In this document: positions 35,501 through 46,262 of the stretch, piece after piece | Layout: each line of letters starts with the position of its first letter | Position numbering within the stretch: position 1 is the stretch's first letter | Assembly (NCBI GenBank): GCA_943704525.1 | Contig: CALSCQ010001168.1 | Location: forward strand, 1 to 46,358 | Direction of reading: 5' to 3' | DNA length: 46,358 nt | Source: Pigoraptor vietnamica | Lineage: Eukaryota > Opisthokonta > Filasterea | Position numbers and translations under genes: made by a program | The notes under the pieces: generated by a model | Databases searched by the model: none | Told to the model about the DNA's origin: nothing | What the model saw: the letters and a program-made list of their open reading frames with translations, nothing else

Positions 35501-38500
35501 GGAGACGGCGACGCAGTTCCCGTGCCTGCCGGGCACGTTCAACAACGCCACTGGCTCGCAGTCCCCCTCCGACTGCCGTGAGTGCACGCCGGGATACTAC
35601 TGCGGCACGTCGGGCCTCGCGGCACCCTCGGGGCAATGCAGTGCCGGCTTTTACTGCAACGGCTCCGCGACGTCGCCGTCACAGAAACAGTGCCCCAAGG
35701 GCTTCTTCTGCCCGGCCGGCTCCCCTGTGCCTCAGCCGTGCCTGCCCGGCAAATACTGCGGTTCCCTAGGCCTCCAGGTTGCCACGACGGACTGTGCCGC
35801 CGGGTACTACTGTCTCGGCGGTGCGCAGATAGCCACGCCGACCGACGGCGTTACGGGCGACCGCTGCGAGCGCGGCAAGTATTGCCCCCCGGGCAGCTCG
35901 GAGGGTGTCAACTGCGACCCTGGCACGTATTCGAACGCAACGCAGCTCACGCAACAGAGCGACTGCACGCCGTGCGATGCGGGAATGTACTGCCTCGCGA
36001 GCGGACTGACGACGCCGACGGGACCGTGCAGCGCCGGCTTCTTCTGTCCGGGAGGCCAGAGCTCGCCGACGCCTGCGGCACACGTGTGCGGTGTGGGCAA
36101 GTACTGCGTGCAGGGGAGCGCGGGGGAGACGAACTGTCCGTCGGGACAATACCAGGACAATCCCGGCATGGACACGTGCAAGCCGTGTCCGGAGGGCTTC
36201 TTCTGCGATGCGACAAGCGGCGGCGTCTCGGTGCCGACTCGCTGCCCGAACGGCCACTACTGCCCTGTAGGCACGAAGACGGGCACGGAATTCCCCTGCC
36301 CTCCCGGGACGCGCAACAACGTTGGCGGCCTCGCATCGCCCGACGAGTGCGACCCCTGCCCGGCCGGTTCGTACTGCGCGACGGCCGGGCTCACCAACGC
36401 GACGGGACCTTGCGCGGCTGGGTTCTTCTGCTCCGGCGGCGCCAACGTGTCGAATCCCACGAATGGCGTGATGGGCGATGTGTGTCCACTCGGCCACTAC
36501 TGTCCGACTGGCACGCCCGTGCCTGTCGAGTGCCCGGCGGGATCCTTCGGCAACCAGACGGGTCTGACGGCGCCGTCCGAGTGCACACCGTGCACGGGCG
36601 GTTATTACTGCGACCTCACGGGCCTCGTCGCCCCCGCGGGACAGTGCGTCGCCGGCTTTTATTGCGCGGGAGGCGCAAAGTCTCCGTCGCCGCTCGACAA
36701 CTCCACGGGCAACTACTGCCCCATCGGCTCGTCCTGCCCGCCGGGGAGCATCCAGCCCGTTCGATGCGATCCGGGGACGTACATGAACCGCACGCAAGCC
36801 GCCGCGTGCCTCCCCTGCCCGCCCGGTTTCTACTGCGTATCGAGCGTCACGCCGACGCCGTGCCCCGCCGGCTACTTTTGCCCGGGGTCGACGGGTCTCT
36901 CGTGGAGTCCGTGCCCTTCCGGCACGTACAGTACGCGAACGGGGCTGTCAGCTCCGTCCCAATGCCAACAGTGCGACGGCGGCAAATTTTGCGCGGGGAC
37001 GGCGCGCACGTCGGTGTCGGGCGATTGTGCCGGCGGCTACTACTGCATGTCGGGCGTCGACACGGCGACCCCGTCCGCGTCCGGCTCGTTCGCTGGCATT
37101 GGCGGCCAGTGCCCTCCGGGCCACTACTGCCCGCCCGGCTCGCCCGCGCCGCAGCCCTGCCCGCCCGGCACGTTCTCGAATGCGGTCGGCATCTCTAGCG
37201 TCGGCGCGTGCGTGGACTGCACCGATGGGCTGTTCTGCAGCGCCTACAATCTCACGTCGCCGGAGGGCATCTGCGAGGCGGGTTTCTACTGCACGCGCGG
37301 TTCCCCGAGCCCGCGACCCGGCGCCGTCGCGTCCTACGGCGGCCCGTGCACGATCGGCAAGTACTGCCCGGCGGGGACGTCGTCGCCGCGCGGCTGCCCA
37401 GCGGGATCGTACAACAACATGACGGGAGAGTCGGCGTGCACGGTGTGCCCTCCGGGCTACTTCTGCCCGCAAGACTCGGTCTCGTACGCCGCGAACTTGT
37501 GCCCGGTCGGCTACTACTGCCCGGCCGGAACGTCCTCTGCCACGCAATACGCCTGCCCTGTCGGAACGTTTAACAACGCGACGGGCGCGCGCGCTCCCTC
37601 CGACTGCCGCCCCTGCACGCCGGGCTACTACTGCCCGAGCCCCGCGGTGGCGACGCCCGTGGCCATGTGCGACCCCGGCTGGTATTGCACCCTCGGCGCT
37701 TCGGAACCTCGCCCGAGCAATTCCTCGACGGGTGGCAAGTGCCTGCCGGGGACTTTCTGCCCGCTTGGGTCGAGTGCCCCGCAGCCGTGCACGGCGGGCT
37801 TCTACTGCAATGCGGAGCAGCGGTCAACGCCGTCCGGCCCTTGCACTCCAGGATTCTACTGCATTCAGGGCGCGAACACGTCGTCGCCGACGGACGGGAT
37901 CACTGGTGACCGGTGCCAAGTGGGCAAGTACTGCCTGTCGGGCAGCGCGACGGGCACGAACTGTCCGCCGGGGACGTACTCGAATGCCACTCAGAACGCG
38001 CGGCTGCAGGACTGCCAGCCGTGCACCGCGGGCATGTTTTGCCAGGGATCCGGCCTCACGCAGCCGACCGGTCAGTGCGCGTCGGGCTTCTACTGCCCCG
38101 CTGGGCAAAGCACGAGTGCGCCGAGCGCGTTCCGCTGCACTGTCGGCAACTACTGCCCCGGTGGCTCGCCGTCGCCCGTGCCGTGCCCGTCCGGACAGTA
38201 CCAGGACCTTCCTGGACAGAGCACGTGCAAGACGTGCCCTCAGGGTTACTTCTGCGACGCGACGATCGCGGGCGTGTCGGTGCCGCAGGACTGCCCCATC
38301 GGCCACTACTGCCTCCCCGGTACGCAGTTTGCGTCCCAGTGGCCCTGTCCGCTGGGCACCTACTCGAACAAGACGCGCCTGACAGCGCCAGGGGGCTGCG
38401 ATCCGTGCGTGTCTGGTTCGTACTGCGGCACGACGGGCCTCACGCGCCCGACCGCGCCGTGCTCGCCGGGATTCGTGTGCTACCTCGGCGCGTCTGTCCC

Positions 38501-41500
38501 GGGGCCGACGGACAACACGACCGGGTACTACTGCCCGCGTGGCTATTACTGCACGCAGGGGTCGAGTTCCGGCACCCCTTGCCCCGTGGGTACATACGGC
38601 GAGTCGGTGGGACTTCCGACCCCGGCGTCGTGCACGCCGTGTCCCGCGGGAATGGCTTGCCCGAGTGTTGGCCTCACGAACCCTTCTGTGCCTTGCGCCG
38701 CCGGTTTCTACTGCAAGGGCGGCGCGGTGGTGATTAACCCGCAGAATTCGTCGACGGGCGACCTGTGCACAGCGGGCGGCTACTGTCCCCCGGGCTCCCC
38801 ACTGCCGTCCAAGTGCCCTCCGGGAACCTTCTCCTCGGCAATCGGTCTCTTAAACGAGACGGAGTGCGTCCCGTGCACGCCTGGCAAGTACTGCAACGCG
38901 TATGGGCTCACGGCGCCGGTGGGCGACTGTGCGCCTGGCTTCTACTGCGCACTCGGCGCGGATAGCGCGACTCCCTCGGACGGTCGGACGGGCGACCGGT
39001 GCCCGATCGGTTCGTACTGCCCCGGCGGAACGGCCATGCCTCTGGCGTGCGGAAACGGGACGTTCACGGACGTGCGCCAGTCTTCGGTGTGCAGCAGCTG
39101 TCCAGACGGCCACTACTGCGTGGACGGGGCGACGTTCGTTCCATGCCCCGCAGGATTCTACTGCCCCAGCAACACGGGCGGAAACTGGCGGCCTTGTCCC
39201 GTCGGAACCTACGGGCCTTCGACGGGCCTGTCCACCCCCTCGCAGTGCCTGCCGTGCACCGGTGGCTATTATTGCGCTTTGGCCGGTGCGAGCAATGTGA
39301 CGGGCCCGTGCAGCGCAGGGTTCTACTGCAGCTCAGGTGTGGACACGCCGACACCCTCGGGCGACAACCTCGGCACGGGTGCTGCCTGTCCGCCCGGCCA
39401 CTACTGCCCGCCCGGTTCTGCCGCGGCCACCCCTTGCGAGCCGGGCACGTACAACTCTGACACGGGCGCTGCGTCGTGCTTTGACTGTCCGGCGGGCTTC
39501 TACTGCCCCCAGGGGACCGTGGACTACTCGGTCAACGTGTGTCCGCAGGGATACGTGTGCATGCGCGGCACGCAGGCGGACCGCGAGTCCCCGTGCCCCG
39601 CGGGTACCTTCAACAACCGCACGGGCGCGACGAGCTTCCTCGACTGCGTCCCGTGCACGGTCGGACACTTCTGCGGCACGTCCGGACTCTCCGCGCCTAC
39701 GGCCCTCTGCGACCCCGGATGGTACTGCAACGGGTCGTCGAAGGCGGCGCGGCCCACGGAGCCATGGACTGGCGGGCAGTGCGAGCAGGGCACGTTCTGC
39801 CCCGCGGGCGCGTCCGAGCCGATCCCGTGCTCTCCCGGGCGCTACTGCGCCACGGCGGGCCTCGCGACGCCCACTGGCAGCTGCAACGCCGGCTTCTACT
39901 GTGCGCTCGGCGCCATTTCTCCGAGCCCCACGGACGGGACGACGGGCGACCGGTGCCAGCGAGGCCAGTACTGTCCGCAGGGCAGCCGCGCGGGAGTGGA
40001 CTGTCCGCCGGGCACTTTCTCGAACGCGACGCAGAACCCCGCTGTCGGAAGCTGCAACCAGTGCACGCCGGGATATTACTGCGGCGATTACGGTCTCACG
40101 CAGCCGACCGGCCCCTGCGCCGCGGGCTTCTACTGCCCCGGCGGCATGGACGTGGCGGCGCCTCTTGCCACGCGCTGCACAATTGGGAACGCGTGCCCGC
40201 TCGGCAGCCCTTCTCCCCAGAAGTGCCCGTCGGGGACCTACCAGGACGTTCCCGTGCAGCCGACGTGCAAGACGTGCCCTCCCGGCTACTACTGCGACGC
40301 TACGGCCGGCGGTGTGTCCGCACCCGCTGACTGCCCCAAGGGCCACTACTGCCCTTCCGGAACGCGCTTCGCCACCGAATTCCCCTGCCCCGCGGGCCGC
40401 TACGGCGACCGCACGCGTCTGCAAGCGGCCGGCCAGTGCACGGCGTGCCCGGCGGGCTACTTCTGCGCGTCCCCGGGCATCGACAAGCCCACTGCCGCAT
40501 GCGATCCCGGGTACATTTGTCTCTCGGCCGCATCGATCAGCCACCCGACGGATGGCACCACGGGCAGCGCTTGCCCACCGGGCTACTACTGCCTGCAGGG
40601 AACCATCACGGCGACCCCTTGTCCCGTCGGTACGTACGTGAGCGTGAACGGCAGCGATTCGCTCGACGACTGCCTGCCGTGCCCGCGCGGGCGGTACTGC
40701 AGCGTGCTTGCCATGTCGGACCCCGCCACGTCGAAGCCGTGCAGCGCCGGTTACGTGTGCACCGGCGGCGCAAAGTCGCCCGAGCCCAGCACGGATGACG
40801 AGGGCTACATCTGCCCCGCCGGCCGCTTCTGCCCGTCTGGCATCTACGCCGAGCAGGCGTGCGTTCCTGGGACGTACAACCCGGACCCCGGACAGGCGGC
40901 CTGCCTTCAGTGCCCCGCGGGCTACATGTGCGAGGCGATGAACACGACCGTTCCGGAGGCCTGCCGTGCCGGCTTCTTCTGTCCGCTAGGTGTGCCGGCG
41001 CCGATCGCCTGTCCCGTAGGCACGTACTCGCCGCGAACCGGCCTTGCGTCGGTGGACCAGTGTCTCGAGTGCCCAGCGGGAAGCTACTGCGAGAGCAGCG
41101 GCCTCACGCAGCCGACGGGACCGTGCGCCGCAGGCTATTTCTGCGCCAGCAACGCGACCGTCCCGAATCCCTCGGGCAATGGCACCGTCAACGGGCCGTG
41201 TCCCAAGGGCAGCTACTGCGTGGAGGGCACGCCCGCGCCCACCGAGTGTCCCGCCGGTTACATGGCCGCACACCCGGGGGCTGCCAACCTCACGGACTGT
41301 CTGCCATGCACTGCGGGCTCGTACTGCGAGTCGATGGGTCTCTTTGCGCCGACTGGCCCGTGCGCAGCCGGCTTTTACTGCCCGGCTGGCTCGGCGAACG
41401 TCGTTCCGAACCCCGACGCCTTCGAGTGCCCTTCGGGATACTACTGCCCGACAGGCTCTCCCGAGCCGATCGGGTGTGCGAACGGTACGTACGCGGCCGC

Positions 41501-44500
41501 GGCCGGTCGCGACGAGTGTGACGTGTGCCCAGCGGGCTACTACTGCCTCCTGAACGCGACGACGCCGTTGATATGCCCCGTCGGCCACTTCTGCGTGGAC
41601 GGGACGGGACCGCCGCCGCCGTGCCCGAACGGCACGTTCACAGAGCAGACGGGCCTCACGAGCTCGCTGGAGTGCGGTCAGTGCCCCGCCGGCAGATATT
41701 GCCTCAGCGGTCATGTCGTGGACGCGTGCGCGGCCGGTTACATCTGCCGTCTTGGTTGCGACACGCCCACGCCGAACGGCCTGCCCTGCGGCGACCTGTG
41801 CCCTCTCGGCCACTACTGCGAGAAGGGGACGATATCGCCGACGCCGTGTCCAAGCAAGACGTTCCGCGCCAACAAGGGGGGTGCGCAGAGCACCGACTGC
41901 GCGCCGTGCCAGCCCGGCTTCATGTGCTTCGATGGCGATCCAGTCATGTACCCGTGCGCCACGGGCAAGTATTGCCCTTACCAGTCCGAGCCGATCAACT
42001 GCCCGGTGGGCACGTACCGCGACATCACGATGGGCGTGAACCTGACGGACTGCTTCCCCTGCCCGGCGCGCTACTGGTGCCGCCTGGAAGGCATGAACAA
42101 CTACACGTCCTCGCCGTGCCCCGTCGGCAAGTTCTGCGACAGCGGCGTCCTCGAGCCCGCCCTGTGCCCGCCGGGGACATTGCGCAACACGACGCTCGCC
42201 GGCGGCATCGACGACTGCCAGCAGTGTTTCGGCGGCCATTACTGCACGCGGGGCGTCTCCTCCGCGACGCCCTGCAGGGGCGCAACGTACTGTCCCGCGG
42301 GCTCGTCGGGCGAGATTCCGTGTCCGGGCCGCTACTTCTGCCGACCGGTCGTTGCGGCGCCCACCCTGTGCCCGGCCAACTACTACTGCCCGCCGTCGAC
42401 GGAGGAGCCGATCCGCTGCCCCCACGCGCACTACTGCCCGCCGGGCCAGGACGTGCCCATTCTCTGCGACGCCGGATATCGCGCAAACTTCACGGACGAT
42501 CGCAGCACGCGCGACCTCGCGTGCGTAATGTGCCCCGCAGGCACTTACGGCAGCCACCCGAACCGCTCGACCTGCGACATTTGCCCGCCGGGCTACTACT
42601 GTCCGCCGGGCACCAAGTACGCGACGGAGAACGAGTGCCCCTATGGCAACTACTGCCCCGAGGGCTCGGGCTATCCCACGCCGTGTCCGCCCGCGACGTT
42701 TGGGCCCTTCCTGCGCGCCTCGAACCGCTCGGACTGCCAGCTGTGCACGAACAACACGTACAACGACCAATACGGCCAGCGCGGGTGTCGCCTGTGCGGC
42801 AGTAGTGCGACGTCGGGGACCGGCGCCGAGACGTGCACGTGCGTCGGCGCTTACCGCACATTCCAGAAGAGCGACGCCGCGTGCTTGTGCCTGCCTGGCT
42901 ATCTCTACTACGACGAGAACTTTGACGTCGGGACGGGCGACAGCAAGGTCGACTGCCAGCCGTTTGTGGATCCGCTGTGCGCACCGGACGAAGTTCGCTC
43001 GAGCATAACGCGCGAGTGCGTGAAGAAGAGCGCGGCGAGCGCGTACTGCGAGGAGTTCTGCGGCGCCCTCGGCGCAAGCATGGACGAGTCTCTCGGCGTG
43101 TGCAATTGCCCCAACATCGTTGCCGACGACCAGTTCTGCAACGCCACGTGCCGCGCCGAGCAGATCTACCTCGAGATCCTGCCAACGGACCCGTCGCATG
43201 TGCGCATTGTTGATCCCGTGACGAGCACCGTCGTGACGGTCGACACGACTCAGATTCCGGGGATCTACGGCTCGTTTGTGTGCAACGGCCCCCAGGTGTG
43301 CCGCGTGAATCTGCTGAAAATGCGCACGGACGGACCCGCGGCGGTGTTTGACGCCGACGTCGCGTACTTTTTGACGCTGCTGAACAACGCCGAGGGAACG
43401 GCGTCTCACAACGGGACGTCGTCGCGGCGCCGTCGCGATGCCTCGGACGACTTCGAGGCCGCCATTCGGAATCCCATCGTGTGCGTGGAGCAGTACGAGA
43501 TGGTGGTGTTCGACCTCTCCGCGGACCGCACGCACTACCCCGTGTACGAGAAGGACAACCTCTTCAACACGAACCCGGATTTCGATTACGGCGCCTTCCG
43601 ACAGCTCGGCGACATTCTCTCCAAGTCGAACGCGACCGTGTCCAAATTTGTCCACTCGTTCAGCGTCCCCGGCGTCTATGTCTTCAGCGACAGCGCAGAC
43701 CGCACCCTTCTCACGACGTTCGTCGTCGTCAAGTCGACGTCGACGTGCGACATTTTCGGCACGTCCCGCGCCGTCCCCATGAGCGTGACCAACCTCGTCC
43801 GCGCGTCCGTCTACCAGGGCTCGACGCCGAATGTGGAGCCGAACTGGTCGATTATCATCGGAGTGCTGTGCGGCCTGGCGGGCCTTATCGCCATACTCGT
43901 GGGAGTCGTCGTCTGGCTCCGCCCCAAGTCGTGGGGCTACGGGCTGGCCGAGGCCTTCAAGCCCAAGTACCGCCGTCTCAACGCGCCGCCGACGACCGTG
44001 TACCTGACGAAGGGAGACGACGCCGAGGGTGCCGTGTCGGTGACGGCCGGTGCCGACTCGCGTCTGCTGTCTCTGGAGGGGCGCGGCTCGGGCGAAGGCG
44101 CCGCGCTCGACGACGCCACTGACCCGCTCGCGCGCAAGATGCTGCTGGAGGACTTTAACGTGCGGACGCTGTACGACAAGCTCGAGGACCAAACGATCCA
44201 CGTGGCGGCGCAGCTGTCGAAGCAGCAGGCGGACCTCCGCAACTTCTACGAACGCATCGGCAAGCAGACGGAGGAGCTGCGCGGGATGGTGGCCAACCTC
44301 GACCTCAGCGCCCTCCTGAAGGACAAGAAGGAGCGCAAGAACGTCGTCAAGAAACTGCGCGAAGAGGCAGAGACACTCGCCGCGCAGGGCCGGTCGGACG
44401 GGGCGGCGGTCGGGACGGCGGCGGGCGGCACTGCCCCGCGCGCAGAACCCACGTCGCTCGAGCGCGAAGCGCGCGAGCTTGACCTTATGGCGTCCCTCAG

Positions 44501-46262
44501 CGAGCTCATTGCGCGGCTCTCAAACCCACAGCAGGTCCTCGCCGCCGCGTACGGCTGTCCGGACGCGGCCGCGCCCCTCTCTCTGCTCGGCGTTCCCGCG
44601 GGCTCAGGGAGCGATTGGGCCCCCGCCCCAACGGACGGCGTCGCGGGCGCCGTGGCCAGCCTCATGACCCCGGCCGTCACTTCTGAGGACGCGCCCCGAC
44701 TTGTAGGAGACGCGCGCGAAGTGGCCGGCGTGCAGGGCCGCGCGGCGGGCGATGGAGGCGGCGTCGCCATTGTGCCTGCCACGCCGTTCAGCGTCGCCGG
44801 GCCTCCGGATGCCGCGACGGCCGCGTCGATTGAGCGGGTGAACAAACAGAAGGAGTTGCTGCGCGTGCAGAACGCCGAGGTGCTCCAGGTCGAGCGGGCC
44901 CTCCAGGAAGAGGAGGCGCGGCAGATCGATGCGACGCTGCGCGAGGTTGCCGTGCGCCACGAGCAGGCCGTCGCGGAGGCCAACGCGCGCCTTGAGAAGA
45001 AGCTGCAGGTGCAGAACATGTCCCCCGGCGAGGTTGCCGAGATGCTCGGCAAGCACCACGAGGACCTCGAGAAGCTCAGCGGGCGCCTGGACTTGGAGAA
45101 GCAGCGGCAGCTCGCAGCGCTGCGCGAGAAGTTGCTGCAGCAGCGCATGAAGAAGATGGGCGACCTGCAGCGACGACAGGAGGCGCAGGCGGCCGCGGCG
45201 GGCCTGCAGGCGGCGCCCGTGGCCAAGTCGGCGGCGGTCGTGGCGGAGGAGTTGCGGCTGCGTGAAGTGAACCAAGAGGCCGTGCTGGCGGACCTTGAAC
45301 GCGAGCGCGTGGCGAAGGAGCGGGAACTGGACGCCGAAGAAACGGCGGCGCAGGAGGAAGCGTCGTCCGAGGTGCTTGGGGACGCGCTGGACGGCATGGA
45401 AGCGCTGCCGGAGGGAGACAAGGAGAAGATTGTAGAGAAGAGGGACGCCGCGATGGCGGTGTTTGACCGCGCGCTGGCCACGCGCCGCGATGCGCAGGAG
45501 CAGGTGCTCCGCAGCCGCATGTCGATGAGGAAGGCGGCGCGGCTCGCGCAGCTGCAGAAGGACCAGGAGGAGGAGCGGCGCGCCTATCTCGAGCAGATGG
45601 AGGAAGCGCACTGCACGGAAGAGGAAAAGACCATCGGCCTCAGGGCCCTCGACGAGCGCCACCGGCTGCAGAAAAGCACGCTCGCGACCGAGCTCGAGCT
45701 GGAGGAAGCGCGCGCCATCGCCGTCGTCCACCAGGCGGCGGCGAACGCGCGGCACGCCGAAGTGGAGGAGCAGACGCGGAGGGCTGTCATCGATGCGTCG
45801 GTGAACGCGCACCTCAGCGAAGACGAGAAGCGAAAGGCCATGCAGCTCCTCGTGGAGCATATGAAGGAGGCGGACGACACGCTCGCGAACAGCAAGGTCC
45901 GACAGCAGCAAAACCTCGCCCAGAAACTCGCCGCGAGGAAGCGCCTGCGCGACCAGCAAGCGCTGCGTCAGGCCGAGGAGAACGCGGCGAAGCAGCTGGT
46001 CTCGCAGCAGGCCAAGGTGTTGTCTGAGGTCGCGAGCTCGTCGCTCGGTGGCGGCGCGACGGCCGTGATTGTGCCAGAAGTGCGCCTGCCGACGGCACCG
46101 ACGGTGGAGGAGCAGTCGCTGCAGCGGCAGCAGGAGCGCATTCAGCAGGAAATGGAGGCGCGCCACGAGGAAGAGTCGCGCAAGCTCACGGAGACGCTCG
46201 AGAAGGACGCGGAGCATGCGGAGCGCTCGGCCAGCGAGCAGCTGTCCCTCAAGAAGGAGCAG
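26434..46262 (+). CDS. Gene B: giant GCC2/GCC3 Cys-rich receptor-like protein, 3' partial (6421+ aa)
   Basis: The visible exons are 26434-26609, 26678-26762, 26892-27038, 27117-28041, 28164-28349, 28422-28538 and 28636-46262: 19,263 nt, 6421 codons, all in frame. The ATG has an ACCATGG context and starts a signal peptide (aa 1 to about 32). The order matches gene A: GCC2/GCC3 units to about aa 5267, EGF-like piece, RRRR site (aa 5476-5479), conserved block, transmembrane helix (aa 5617-5640), juxtamembrane motif and coiled coil with 50-residue modules. The DxxTGxxxP module of gene A is absent. The frame stays open to a TGA at 46305, but the last 14 residues after KKEQ are not coiled-coil-like, and CAG/GTGTGT at 46263 looks like a donor. 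By alignment with gene A roughly 1,000 residues, including the HALAH domain, would lie beyond the window. Confidence 0.9.
26610..26677 (+). other. Gene B intron 1 (68 nt, phase 2)
   Basis: The donor is ACTA/GTGAGT and the acceptor ends GTGCGCAG. Splicing restores CTPGYYCTGNLTAP, a normal Cys unit. No counterpart is seen in gene A. Confidence 0.85.
26763..26891 (+). other. Gene B intron 2 (129 nt, phase 0)
   Basis: The donor is ACA/GTGGGT and the acceptor ends TTGGACAG. The joined sequence reads SAACTPCATGYYSN. The intron contains two near-identical GTTGTTGGTGAC blocks. No counterpart is seen in gene A. Confidence 0.83.
27039..27116 (+). other. Gene B intron 3 (78 nt, phase 0)
   Basis: The donor is TCC/GTAAGT and the acceptor ends CCCATCAG. 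The joined sequence reads SAACSNCPTGYY. No counterpart is seen in gene A. Confidence 0.88.
28042..28163 (+). other. Gene B intron 4 (122 nt, phase 1)
   Basis: The donor is GCGG/GTACGT and the acceptor ends TTTATCAG. The joined sequence reads CPAGLYSQAGAS. It corresponds to gene A intron 1. Confidence 0.87.
28350..28421 (+). other. Gene B intron 5 (72 nt, phase 1)
   Basis: The donor is CGCG/GTGGGT and the acceptor ends TGTTACAG. The joined sequence reads VCGRGTYSNPGS. It corresponds to gene A intron 2. Confidence 0.87.
28539..28635 (+). other. Gene B intron 6 (97 nt, phase 1)
   Basis: The donor is GGAG/GTACGT and the acceptor ends AAAATCAG. The joined sequence reads TSRLGDGVCQPCPRG. The preceding exon is 117 nt, as in gene A. 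It corresponds to gene A intron 3. An open frame runs through this intron, so only the spacing of the Cys unit and the splice signals show it. Confidence 0.82.
28636..42800 (+). other. Gene B GCC2/GCC3 Cys-rich ectodomain (giant-exon part)
   Basis: The units have the same CPAG, GTYS and GYYC signatures as gene A, with no intron for over 14 kb. The N-terminal units (26530-28538) are spread over the small exons. The last units before the EGF-like stretch (TCTCVGAYRTF to CLPGYLYY) align with gene A. Confidence 0.9.
32988..41754 (+). repeat. Gene B ~680-residue super-repeats
   Basis: The G-V-[DN]-x-x-x-P marker recurs at 32988, 35028, 37053 and 39336, with a divergent terminal copy (GCDTPTP) at 41754. 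Intervals are 680, 675, 761 and 806 codons. Gene A has the same count of four plus one, but its long 765-codon unit is the first interval rather than the third. Confidence 0.85.
42801..43847 (+). other. Gene B membrane-proximal ectodomain
   Basis: The order is EGF-like stretch, Cys cluster, RRRR-D site at 43425-43436 (a full furin-type consensus) and the globular block from NPIVC. The conserved core is 43536-43637 (aa 5513-5546), YPVYEKDNL to NAT. A His precedes YPVY here. The block closes with a GVYVF strand. Confidence 0.75.
43848..43919 (+). other. Gene B transmembrane helix
   Basis: Residues 5617-5640 (SIIIGVLCGLAG onwards) form a 24-residue hydrophobic helix between EPNW and RPKSW. The EPDW/EPNW entry is shared with gene A. 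Confidence 0.93.
44145..44264 (+). other. Gene B conserved juxtamembrane motif (40 aa)
   Basis: The motif runs from LEDF to ERIGK and contains YDKL and QT. It is the ungapped counterpart of gene A 8181-8300 and starts the cytoplasmic helices. Confidence 0.75.
45018..45962 (+). repeat. Gene B 50-residue coiled-coil modules (three copies)
   Basis: Copies at 45018-45167, 45405-45554 and 45813-45962 follow the gene A pattern with Gln at 31, Leu at 35, Lys/Arg at 38 and Leu/Met at 39. A degenerate stretch around 45610-45760 may be a fourth. More copies would be expected beyond the right end. Confidence 0.78.

Noticed and set aside
32001-35636. 1211-codon open frame on the minus strand inside gene B
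   Set aside because: It lies antisense to the Cys repeats, is an Arg/Ala-rich translation with no domain, and is explained by GC-rich third positions that remove stops. The same holds for 40986-44201 (minus), 1180-3723 (plus) and 4548-6884 (plus).
10754-41754. DNA-level satellite or CRISPR-like array
   Set aside because: The periodicity is in the protein; the nucleotide sequence of the units is diverged and there are no identical short repeats with spacers.
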